Shown here one piece after another: positions 54,625 to 64,000 of a DNA stretch of 64,000 nt; positions within the stretch are counted from its first letter, which is position 1; every line of letters starts with the position of its first letter. This DNA is from Symbiodinium kawagutii (Eukaryota > Sar > Dinophyceae > Suessiales > Symbiodiniaceae), in assembly GCA_009767595.1 (NCBI GenBank), contig VSDK01001401.1, positions 66,003-130,002 on the forward strand. The letters run 5' to 3'. The position numbers were made by a program, and so were the translations under genes. The notes beneath the pieces are model-generated. The model ran no database searches, was not told the origin of the DNA, and saw only the letters and a list, made by a program, of their open reading frames with translations.

Positions 54625-56825
54625 GTGGGTCATGGTTTTTGCATTGCTCGCCAAGCTTCATCGTGTGTGCATTTCGCTAGAGCAGATGCTGTCCTGTAAT
54701 CAGTGACCGGTGCCACAGGGAACCACTTTTCCTTATCGTTGGTGGGTGGAAAGCTGAAGGCTTTCATGCATGATGGGCAGATTCGTATTTGGAACCCATG
54801 TCTTAGGGATGATTTACGATATCACCATTCTTGGTTGGCCATGATGAAGAATTTTGAACAACCATGAGAGAAGCCTCTTGAACTCATGAGTCTGGGGCAC
54901 CGAGCAGTGTTTGAGGTCTTGAAGGGATCATCAGCAGCACCTTGGTGTTCAGCAGTTTTCAAGGGGCAAAGGTCATGCTTTCTTGCAACAGTCGGCAGGT
55001 TCCTGTTCTGCAACAATTTTGATAAGAAGGCTCGGTTTAGGCCGTCAGGATTTCGTTGCCGCTGAGGATCAATTTGGCCTCAAGGAGCCCGGCACGAAGC
55101 CAAAACAATGCAGCGCAGTGTGCGCTGTTAATGATGAGTGCGAAGGAGGTTTCATACTTTATATGCTTGACATCTCTCAGACTATCTTGATCCCAGCTGC
55201 TTCCACAGTTGGTAGCCTGTTTGGGCAAGCGGACCCTGCTGACAGAATTTGGTTGACCTTCAACACTGGGCTGCTCACACCGAGCAAGCCCACCTAAATG
55301 TCCTTACAGCCTGTCAGACCATGTGCCCTAATTGAAAGAGCCATGAGAACGCAAGCATACTCAGATGCGCTGAGCTATCAGTGCTGTATTCAGAAGCAAC
55401 TTGCAGCTACACACTGTCTCAGCTGGACTTCTGAGTGAGGCTAGTTCCCTATGTGTTTCTTTTCTTGCATGTTTGGTCTCACCTTCCTCTCCTTCATTTC
55501 GCCTGCAGCCTGAAGCATAGGCCTTGTGGGCACTCGTTCCTAAGCGCAGGGAAACAAACAAACAAACAAACACTGTCTCTATTTTCAGCTGCTCATGCAC
55601 AAAAACGATAGTAGAAGATTAATTTGAGAAGCCTCCCACATATCACCAGCAGTCGGCTATTGAGCTGGTGAACCTGGGGGGTTGCTTACCATGGTTTACC
55701 ACAGGCACGAATAAGTTCGGGTTCTCCAGGAAGATGAGTTCAAAGTCATGGTGCAACGATCTGTCACGCTGCTATCTGCCCTGAAGTATTGCACAGCCCC
55801 TCAGATGCACAGCCCTGAGCGTTGGCCAAAGTTGGGCATTCTTGTAACGTGCATGTCGGTCATGCACCGGTATTTTTTAGGTTACCGGTGATTCGCCAGT
55901 GTTAACACCACTTTTGAGCTTTTCACTGGTGACAGATGGCTGGTGAATCCGGGTCTTCCTATGAGCCTTTTCAATGAACTTGCAGCAAAGAGTTGGCTTC
56001 CCTGAGCCCAGGTCCTTGTCGAACTTGCCCCAGCTTTCAACTTCAGGTACTGTATTTTGGGTATCCTCTGGCAAACTCACCCGGAAGTGGGAACCTCCAC
56101 CTTTCTATAGATGGCTTAACGTGGTTTACCGTGGTTTACCTATGAAACCCAGTGATATTGAACTCCAAGGTCAGGTTCGCGGCGGGTAACCGCTGGGTAT
56201 TTCGCATCGCTAACTTTTTGGGACCCAAAAAAATCGAAGAGCTACAGCCTGAGCGAAGCCACAAGCCGACAAGCCGACAAGCCGACAAGCCTTGCCAAGG
56301 CTGGAATCATGGTTGTGGAGTGCCTTAGCTGCAAAGCTTGGCTGTCGGCGTCCATCATAGGATTGCCTCTCCAGGGGGGTTGCCCTTAAAGCATCCCCCA
56401 GTGGTGGAGGCCAAACATGTGGGGACCAGTGCTAACACACCTGGCAAGATCATGGTGCGAGGTCGGGTGACCATAGGATTTTGTCAAGTGACACTCTGAT
56501 GTTTGTATGGTTAGGTATTGTCAGGATCATTCGGGATCCATTTTTGTGACCAGTGGAAAGCATTGACTGCCAAACCAGTTTGCTTGCACCGCATTGGCTC
56601 CCCCGATACCGACCATGAACTTGGAAGGTCTCTGAAACACTTTGCGCGCTTGGGAGGCTCACCGCGCGGTGCTTGGGATGGGCCACGGCACTATTACGGG
56701 GCATGGGGTACTGTGAGTTTAGTGCAACAAGGGGAGGCCTCAGAACTTGGGATCTCTTGGGTGCTCCATTGCTGGCCCTGGGATCCTCAACCCATGCCTC
56801 GCTAGGAGCCCTTTTCCTTGCTGAG
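54625..56825. other. Unassigned stretch
   Basis: Between 54983 and 55297 a 104-codon plus frame and a 63-codon minus frame compete. At 55877-56080 a minus frame (P-E-V-E-S-W-G-K-F-D-K-D-L) and a plus frame compete. An (AAAC)n run is at 55553-55572 and a CAAGCCGA 9-bp repeat at 56263-56292. From 56540 to 56805 plus frames are open without clear splice sites. Confidence 0.25.
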
Positions 56826-56927
56826 AAGATGAGTGCAGAACATGTTGCTGAAATTATGAAGTTTGTCAGTCACGCAGCGGCAAGATCTGGGAGAAGAAGT
56901 CGGGTCGGCGTGGACTTACAGACATAA
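56826..56927 (+). CDS. Terminal exon of an unidentified gene
   Basis: After a GCTGAG acceptor a phase-0 frame reads K-M-S-A-E-H-V-A-E-I-M-K-F-V-S-H-A-A-A, then R-S-G-R-R-S-R-V, to TAA at 56925-56927. Helical with a basic tail. The frame is open upstream to 56673, so the exon may be longer. Confidence 0.48.
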   Translation, partial: KMSAEHVAEIMKFVSHAAARSGRRSRVGVDLQT

Positions 56928-57641
56928 TCTACTTGAGAGCAGTGATCAATACATAAACGACTGGTGTCATCCATATATAATGGTTTCCATGATCCTATGA
57001 GGGTTGATAATGCTTAATAATGGGTATATACATATGGGTACTTGAGCCATAGCGATGGTTTTGCATACTTCAAGTGTGCAGCCTCGCTCTCGTGCTGGAC
57101 AGGGATCCCTAACTCAACCAGAAGTCAGTGACGAGGGCAAAAGCTTTAAACCAAGCATCTCGTGCTCAGCCTGAAACAAACCCACACAGAGATCTGAAGC
57201 CCATCCGCAACCCCAAAAAATCCGCATATCTTCCTGTTGGAAAGTCCCAAAAAGATGCTGCAGTGTCAGAACTGTCAAATGTCATCCATTTCAACCCTCA
57301 ATTTTGACCTCTCCTTGCGCCTGCCCCATCGAAGCCATTTCTCTCAGGTTTGTCGCTGGACTCTGCAGTTCCTTGGCAATGGGCCCGTTGTTGGCTTGGG
57401 ATAGGGATTTGGTGCCATTTGGTGCCACTGGACTCTGTGGCTTTCGTTGCTTAGGAGCTTACTGTACTTGAAAGATGTTGATAGACCCATTCTATCCCAA
57501 TCTCTAGTACCTTGGCAGCTGACTGCGGCAGTACAGTAAGGTTGCCATTCCCATTGTCGTTGCCGCTGTCATTGGGGCTGTTGCTATGTCCAATGTAGTC
57601 TTGTTGTTGGTTGTGCTTCTTGTCGCGCTCCATTTTTTTGG

Positions 57642-57642
<1 letters not shown>

Positions 57643-57696
<54 letters not shown>

Positions 57697-57716
57697 GGTC
57701 GTCGTCGTCGTCGTCG
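57643..57716. repeat. (GTT)n/(GTC)n trinucleotide repeat
   Basis: About 20 GTT units, then several GTC units. In one plus frame this encodes a polycysteine run, in another polyvaline. No evidence that it is translated. Confidence 0.95.
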
Positions 57717-57725
57717 TGATTCTTC

Positions 57726-57974
57726 TTATTCTTGTACGCTCTTGTTTTTGTTGTTCTTGTCTTTGCTGTTCAAAGTTTGGAGTCCAACACCTAGCGCTAG
57801 AGCATTCTTGCCGCCCAGACTCCAGCTTCGTGGGTTCGGCACTGCGCCGCCCGGGAGTGATAGGTTCCCCTGTGCATCACTTGCAACGCCCAGGAAAGTG
57901 ACCTCATTGCTGTCTCTGACAAGGCCCAGGCAAGGACTTAGCGCCAGCAGAAATACAATGCTAAGATACACCAA
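57726..57974 (-). CDS. Small secreted-type ORF (82 codons), hypothetical
   Basis: The minus-strand ATG at 57974 starts M-V-Y-L-S-I-V-F-L-L-A-L-S-P-C-L-G-L-V, a good signal-peptide shape. It is followed by a Gly/Asn/Ser-rich chain (L-P-G-G-A-V-P-N-P-R-S-W-S-L-G-G) and a Lys/Asn tail encoded by the edge of the trinucleotide repeat. It could be a first exon rather than a whole gene, and plus-strand frames are open here too. Confidence 0.3.
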   Translation of the reverse strand: MVYLSIVFLLALSPCLGLVRDSNEVTFLGVASDAQGNLSLPGGAVPNPRSWSLGGKNALALGVGLQTLNSKDKNNKNKSVQE

Positions 57975-58121
57975 GACTATCTAAGACTCATGTTTGATGT
58001 TTCAGTTTTAAAATGGCTCCCAAATCAGAGGACGAAATGCAGCACCCCAAGCCCCTCTTGCATTGTTGCTACAATGGCTACATTATGAGTCATCGTCATT
58101 GAGGGCCAACTGGGACAGAAG

Positions 58122-58553
58122 GACTTGACCACGATGAACTTCCCGCTGTCCAAGTTTCCCCCTTGGACGCCAGGCTGGTTGGTCGAATCTGCGACGCGGC
58201 GATTACCAGTCCCACTGGTCCAACACGAGTCCAGTATCTCGGGCGAATTATTGCAAGACGAGTGCAGTGAGTGCTGAAATGGATGGAAATAGACTCTACA
58301 TGACTGCTCCCCGTTACAAGAAGCAATGTCACTGGCTTCCCACCGCAACCGAATCCAAAGCATTTTTCCCAGGTTGACAACGTGAGAGCTGCCCTTCACG
58401 CTCGGAACCTGGGGGCAGAATGTAGTCATGGCAGGATGGACACCTCTGAATATGCTGCATGCTGAGGTCAAATCAGATATGATCAAGATGGCGAGAGACG
58501 CACGAGAAACGGTGAAACTGGTACAGGAGCAGAGGGAAGTGGGTTGGCACTGA
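58122..58553 (+). CDS. Unidentified gene, last three exons
   Basis: Exons 58122-58266, 58321-58372 and 58419-58553 join in phase (2, 0), ending at TGA 58551-58553. Introns are only 54 and 46 bp with GT donors (GTGAGT, GTTGAC) and AG acceptors. The protein reads L-P-A-V-Q-V-S-P-L-D-A-R-L-V-G-R-I-C-D-A and Y-L-G-R-I-I-A-R-R-V-Q, then G-F-P-P-Q-P-N-P-K, then H-A-E-V-K-S-D-M-I-K-M-A-R-D-A-R-E-T-V-K and E-Q-R-E-V. A 187-codon minus-strand frame covers the same DNA but is broken by none of the splice signals and looks like a shadow. No family recognised; the C-terminal half is a charged helix. Confidence 0.5.
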
Positions 58554-59873
58554 TATCCGTGTGGATTTGCGAAGTCACCGCCCCTCAAATCCGAGATTGG
58601 ATTGACCTATCGCCCGAAGTGTGGCCTGAGACGAGGGCCGCGGCATGTGCTTGCATAGGTGCATCCATACTCCATGCTATGTGATTACACTAGGCTGCAC
58701 GGGGTTGCACTACGCGACATGAAAACAAACCCGGGAAATTGGTGAAAATAGGGATATCATGAGATATTTTGTATACTTCCAGAATTGCAAATTGTTGTAT
58801 TACATTCTCTCTCTCTCTCATTATGTTTGACTTATCTTAAAATGCATGGTGTAGCAATTTATTATGCCAATTTGTCAATGTCAGCGCATGGCACTATCAG
58901 AATCGCAATGAACCACATGTTTCACATCATGTCATATAGTATTTGCCCACAAATAGGGTAGGGTGCAGTGTAGCTCAACAGTGAAGAACACTTAGACTTG
59001 AAGATATTACCCCGTTTGAAATTGCCTAATTTCATACATATTTCATACGATGCTTGATTGCGTGGTTGTTTCATATCCTGCTATGATACGTTGTTTTTTC
59101 CCAGTTGTATTGTGTTGTCATGCCGCCGCGTACAGTTACCGGATGTTACCGGTGAATGCTTACATCCAAATCTGCTTGCAGGCGAAAAATATACATGTAC
59201 GCGCATTTGTGTGTATGCATAGGTGCGTGCCTGCACCCATCCATCCATCCATCCATCTATCCATCCAGCCACATCCGCATCCGCATCTGCATCCGCATCC
59301 GCATCCGCATTTGCATCCGCATCCACATCCGCATACGCATACGCTTATCCTTGAGATCCTTGAGTTTGCACCTGCAGAGCTCAAAAGCTAGGTTTTGCTG
59401 CATAATCGGCATCTCGGTTGATTGAGGATTTTTGGAAGATGAACAAAAGGAGGAAATACATGGAAATACTGGGAAGCATTTTGCCATGTGAATCCATTCC
59501 TTCTTTTGGTGAAGGCTGAAGCCACCAGAGCTGAGAAAGTTGAGAGCGATGATGTCGAGCTACTGGGCTTCTGCAACTCTCCACGCTGATCCTTGTGGCC
59601 AGATCTAGAAGGATGTGAGAAATGATGATATGATCATGGCATATCATGGCCATGGTTAGTGGAATTAGAGTGAATGATGGTTGATATAGGTTGATTCATT
59701 TGATGAACAAAGACTGGCCGATATGACAAACATTGCCAAACATTGTATGGCTGATTGCAAATCCCGGGGAGTGATCCATTGGAATAGGGACATGATAGGG
59801 ACATGAAAACATTAATGAAAACGCAATCGGAGTGTGAGGCTTTTCAGGGCAAAAAAGGTGGGCTGCAGGTCAG
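58554..59873. other. Unassigned stretch with CATCC/GCATCC repeats
   Basis: AT-rich spacer, a short CT run near 58807-58820, then CATC tetramers and CATCCG hexamers at 59233-59345. Open frames over the hexamers (I-R-I-R-I or A-D-A-D-A-D) are repeat artefacts. Confidence 0.4.
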
Positions 59874-62688
59874 GAGAATCAGCACCAGCACCTCGGCCCA
59901 GGGACAAGCTCGAGAGCGAGCTGCAATTCCACCTGCAGCTTTGGCAGGCCCCAGGGTGGCCCCGGGGACCCGGGAGTCATTCTATGCCCTTGGAATCTCA
60001 AACAGACTCGGATGACTTGGGGAAATGTTTTGAAACAGTTTTTTTCATTCATTTTTTTTTCTTTAAAATGTTTTGAAACATGTTCCTCTTTGTCTCCGCC
60101 ACCGATGCGCCAGCTCATCAGCAAGCACTTCGAGACGCCGCCGAAGACTTTTGAAAAGAAAAAACGGAAAGAGAAGGAGATCCAGGAGGCAGAACCGGTT
60201 CTCCCGGGAGAACCGGGAGACGATGGAGACAAGGCCACTTGGAAATTTGGCGCAGCTCGATGCACGGTACATCTTGATACTAGTTGGGATCCCCACTCAT
60301 GACTACACAACCTGGATTGCTTGTGGCGACGCCTGACTTTGCAGCAAGATCCCGTTTCAGACCAAGAATTCCGATGATGATCCATTCAATTCCATTGATC
60401 AAACAAAATGCTTGCTTTTAGCAGCGATTGAAATCTCAGGTCAAGATCGATGTGACGTTTGAGATCTGACACGCTAGTTGCACTGATTGTTTTTTTGGTA
60501 GAGCCGGAGAGGACCATGACTCACAGAGTGACTCGCCATTAGGGAGTCTTGCAGATCAACGATGGGGACACGCAGAGACGGTTGCGGCGCATGGATATCC
60601 ATAGGGCATTTGACCACCGGTTTCCCTGCGAGCGCATGGGAGGCATGTCTCACCCTGATGCCAGACAGGGATTTTTGCATCTGACATGATTGCATTCTTC
60701 GTTTGACTAAATTTAGTGAAGGTATTTGTGTGTTTGATTTGCGCCTGGATCTTGGGATATCTTAGGATACTTTGGGATATCTTGGGTTCTTCAATGTTCT
60801 TCAGAAGCAGTCGTGTCCTTGCGGCAAGAGGCTTGCATCGAGCTCGCTTTTCCGGCGCTGCTCTCCTTTAGGAGTTCAAACAGCGCCCTTGGGATGCGAG
60901 CGGCATCCTTGGACTTGCGCTGCTAGGTGTCGTGTGGTGATCCAAGGTGCTACCATTTCTCAAAGCTTGAAGCAGCGGCGTCCTCACTCCTGGCAAAGCG
61001 CAACACCCAAAAGGTTTCACCTTGCGATTTTTGTAGACCTACAACTCTGCTTTTTGCACAGGGAGCCAACACAACCAGCACCAACTATCAAGCAATTCCA
61101 TGCAATCCAAGCATTCATGCTCACAACAATCCATCATTTGTCGATTACTTTGTCATTTGTCGAAGTCAGTTGTGGCTTCCGACTCCCTCTTAGCTGCCTG
61201 CGCTTCAACAAGCTTGGCTGGCCCTGCAATGCGCTGAAATCGAGCCGCTGCAAAAATCCGGAGCGGCGGAGCGCTCACCCCAACGCTGTTAACATCAGCC
61301 GCAGAAGTTGGAGAATCCCTCAGCAAGTCCAATAGCCTGGGAAGCAGCAGCTTTTCTCAAATTGATGAGTGCTGGCAATTTCATCCATGGTTCCTGGGTT
61401 AGATCCAACATGTCACAACAGGCCTATGAAACCCAGCCAATTGAGGAGCACCAGGTTGCGAGCCTCCTGAGAAGGGCCAATTGAGAACCAGGGTACCACA
61501 ACTTGCTGGCGAAATGAGGTTCAATGGCTCGTAAGCCATAGTTCAACTTATCAGCGACCGGCACATTTCTCGCATAAACAGGTATAAACTGGTATCACTG
61601 GTACCTTTCACCAACAGTTAGTACATGTTAGTACAAACCATAGCAAAACAGATGTTTTCACTGCTGTCATGTAGATGCCCCTAGGCTACTGCATCGCGCT
61701 GCTGAAAAAAATAGATTAAACTGTCAAACTATTTTTACTGTTCAACCATAAGTAGTTTGATAAACCATTGGTACTGTTCAACCATAGTTTGACAGTATAA
61801 AATGATAAAAAACAGTATAAAGTGAACCAACAGTAGTTTGTACAAACCATAGTTGAAGCATGGTACACCATAGTTCAACCATAAGTTTGACTCTATAAAG
61901 TGGTACCAATCTCTGGAGGAGCGGCCCACTGGCCAGGCGTGGCTGCACTTCGGTAACGGCTGGGGCATCATCGATGCGTCCTTTCGATCCTTGGGAGATG
62001 GAGATCTCCAAGCGCTGGCGGGGCCGCCCAGAGCCATCAAGGTTTCCGAACAGCTGGGGGTAGGCCAATCATCCAGTGTAATAATCATCCAGTTTAGTAA
62101 TCAACATCAATCAACCATCCAGTTCGTTAACCATTGGTATAGTAATCAACCAGCCATACCCGTGGGGTTCCCTGTTTTGAGAAACGCCTCAGTTCGTGAG
62201 TTTCATGCCGAGAATATCTTGGATATCTTGGTGTTTCAGCCATCAATGGTAGCCAGCCCCCATGTTTCAAGGTCCGGACAGCGATGATCTGTGCGGGGCC
62301 CCGTCAGACACATGGCTCCTTTGTCGGCTTGGAAATATGTCATCGCTTCTGCAGCTTGAGGGCTTTAGCATGCTTCTTTCGCATGCTTTCATCATTTTTG
62401 ATCCGGTTGCTTACGCCCAATTAAATTGAAACACGCATTTCTGTGTGATGATGGATTCCAAAGCAACCGGTACAAAGGAACACGCTCTGTAGGTGTGTGT
62501 GTGTGTGTGTGTGCCTTTATGGGTAGACATGTGTGCAGATTGAAAAGCAATGTGGTCCTTCGAGTATCTACTTTCCGCATATCTCCTCAAGTGATTTCTT
62601 TTCATCAAGTCTTGAGCTTGTCCAGTTGGGGCAAGCGTTGAGAGATGAGTCACAGGCAAAGCACAGGGGCATCCTTTGCGCGAGCTGA
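59874..62688 (+). CDS. Unidentified multi-exon gene
   Basis: Exons with the best support are 59874-60037 (R-P-R-D-K-L-E-S-E-L-Q-F-H-L-Q-L-W-Q, acidic D-S-D-D end), 60114-60266 (L-I-S-K-H-F-E-T-P-P-K-T-F, then lysine-rich, then P-G-E-P-G-D-D-G-D-K) and 61194-61272 (L-Q-Q-A-W-L-A-L-Q-C-A-E-I-E-P-L-Q). They continue with 61299-61364 (A-E-V-G-E-S-L-S-K-S-N-S-L-G), 61919-62059 (W-L-H-F-G-N-G-W-G-I-I-D-A-S-F-R-S-L) and 62617-62688 (L-V-Q-L-G-Q-A-L-R-D-E-S-Q-A-K-H-R, TGA 62686-62688). The first pair and the last pair are phase-matched (GT-AG introns). Middle linkage, including another candidate near 60803-60925, is inferred from strand and spacing. Basic KKKRK clusters suggest nuclear localisation, but no domain is recognised. 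Confidence 0.5.
61735..61905. repeat. Interspersed inverted/direct TTCAACCATAGTTTGA motifs
   Basis: CTGTTCAACCATA(G/AG)TTTGA occurs at least four times, mixed with its partial complements and with TATAAA(A/G)TG. It lies inside the last-but-two intron of the gene ending at 62688. It looks like a small foldback or minisatellite remnant. Confidence 0.6.
62159..62195. repeat. Solo arm related to the 51.2 kb foldback element
   Basis: GTGGGGTTCCCTGTTTTGAGAAACG matches the right arm at 51275-51304 with a few substitutions; no second arm was found close by. Confidence 0.55.
62493..62514. repeat. (GT)n microsatellite
   Basis: Pure GT run of about 10 copies within an intron of the gene ending at 62688. 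Confidence 0.9.
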
Positions 62689-62853
62689 ATCTTCGTAGGG
62701 TCCCCGGCTATGCCTTTCCAGCTCAAGGGCCTACAGCAACAATGAGCACGGATATGCAATCATAATTTCATAGCCAAAGCTCACGAGATGTCATGAGTCC
62801 CCGTTACGCATAGACGAGTAGATGTGACGAGTCCCGAGTTGGCGTTGTGGCAG

Positions 62854-62998
62854 CGGCCAAGGGGGCAACAAACTGACGGATGCAGGGCTGCAGGAGATCT
62901 TGGCGTTGCTTCGACAGGATTGTGCGGTGCCCAGTTTTTCAGCGAGCCATGACGAACGAAACTCGTTGGGTGCTATGGGCCGCATCCGCCAACAGGGG
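62854..62998 (+). CDS. Exon of an unidentified gene
   Basis: After a GGCAG acceptor the frame reads G-G-N-K-L-T-D-A-G-L-Q-E-I-L-A-L-L-R-Q-D, then C-A-V-P-S-F-S-A-S-H-D-E-R-N, to a strong GTGAGT donor at 62999 in phase 0. A second plus frame is open but ends in TGA sooner. This probably belongs to a gene downstream of the one ending at 62688. Confidence 0.45.
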
Positions 62999-63000
62999 GT

Positions 63001-64000
63001 GAGTTGAGGGGTGAGTTGAAGGCACGAGATTCGTGCCATTCCCCGAAAATCACCGTAGCGGCGAAGTCATGTCCTCCAGTTCTCAGGTGATGGGCCGGAC
63101 GAGGAGCGGAGTGAAGCATTTCTGGGGTGCAAAATTGGTTGGTCACGAGGGAAATCAGCTCCACAAATGGGGCGAAAAAATCCCTGTTTCTCATTTGGGC
63201 ATCTCAATCAATGGTATCCATAGTTGTGGACACGTGGTTTTCCAACAATCATCCCAAATATTCCCAACTGCTTAGTTTTGATGATGGGCGGTGTGTGTGT
63301 GTGCGGAGACCACCAATTTTGTGGTGTTCATTTGTCACAGTTTTGACTTTCTATCTTTGCCCGAAGCCACGCCTCCTCTAGATCCTCCTAGTCTGGTGGC
63401 TTACTCTGCCGCCGGGATGTTCATTTGGAATTGAAATGTCATCGAGGCTGAGTGGTCAGTGCGTGACAAGGCTAATATTTCTTTTAACGTTCAAATTGCA
63501 CTGATGCTTTTCACGCTCAAATTCCAGATGCGGAAACCGGCAAGCAACGCAGTCTTGTGGGAGGAAGACTTGCGTTCAACACACTTTCCCGGACAGCCTG
63601 TGGTTTCAACCAGTTGTCTTTCTCTGAGCCATTTGCGTATCTAACGCAAATCAATCCCCATTGAAGTTTCTCCCAGAAAATGGTAGGACTCAAGTTCCCT
63701 AGAAAAGTGTCATTCTCTAGAGAACATTTTTTTCTACCAGTGTTTCCCGGGGAATGCCTGTCAGAAGCCCATGGAAATTTAGGCTTCCATGGCCCAGCAT
63801 TTTCTAGCAGAAATCATTGGTTAAAAAAAACAAATGTATGATCAAGTATTGGGGAACCATTGGGAAAATCGCTGAAGTCAGACCTCACAGAAAGTCACTC
63901 AAAGCACCACCATTTTCTAAAGACCTTTGTTGCCACCTGTGGAAAATGATGGAAAATGAACTGGCTCTATCTATCCTCAAGTAATCTGTTGTGGATGATT
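63001..64000. other. Unassigned right end
   Basis: A candidate plus exon lies near 63528-63605 (M-R-K-P-A-S-N-A-V-L-W-E-E-D-L). A short GTGTGTG run is at 63290. The last 350 bp contain ACTCAAGTTCCCTAGAAA and TTTTCTAGCAGAAATC-type motifs but nothing coding. Confidence 0.3.

Noticed and set aside
58025-58588. 187-codon minus-strand ORF
   Set aside because: Three plus-strand exons over the same DNA join in phase with good splice sites, making this a shadow.

Overview
The window looks like nuclear DNA of a dinoflagellate, probably from the Symbiodiniaceae or a relative. No gene-dense operon structure is present. Coding sequence comes as small exons separated by introns whose donors are GC, GA or GT and whose acceptors are almost always AG followed by G, a dinoflagellate hallmark. 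Simple repeats and minisatellites are very abundant, and two retroelement classes (a non-LTR reverse transcriptase and a Ty1/copia element) are of kinds common in these genomes. No rRNA, tRNA or CRISPR array was seen.

Layout. 1-2022 (minus): reverse-transcriptase half of a non-LTR retrotransposon, running off the left edge and abutting a 1.6 kb minisatellite of 24-bp units. 3.9-4.9 kb: phase-consistent exons of a Gln/Pro-rich protein (plus). 9-14 kb: exon fragments, including a possible organelle-targeted first exon and the end of an acidic-tailed protein. 16.6-17.2 kb: a G-rich 145-bp tandem array. 18.6-27.7 kb: several partly resolved genes on both strands. 33.1-44.6 kb: a nine-exon plus-strand gene for an SH3BP5 (Sab)-like coiled-coil protein. 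Its fourth intron (9.1 kb) holds a complete Ty1/copia retrotransposon (34451-41298) with identical 126-bp LTRs, inserted in a GATA microsatellite. 45.8-63 kb: further plus-strand exon clusters, the best being 46548-47171, 58122-58553 and 59874-62688, plus a WD40-like exon, a 67-base assembly gap in a GGATG array, and a foldback repeat family.

The most interesting region is the copia element. Its polyprotein carries gag, protease, integrase, reverse transcriptase and RNase H. It also has an inserted methyltransferase-like domain (SPPC motif) between protease and integrase, and a 196-codon second reading frame overlapping the main frame that reads as the more credible protein there.

Exon calls rest on open frame, splice-site sequence, phase agreement and codon feel, all read by eye. 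Many stretches are open in several frames, so strand and frame remain uncertain wherever confidence is low. No promoter elements were recognised.
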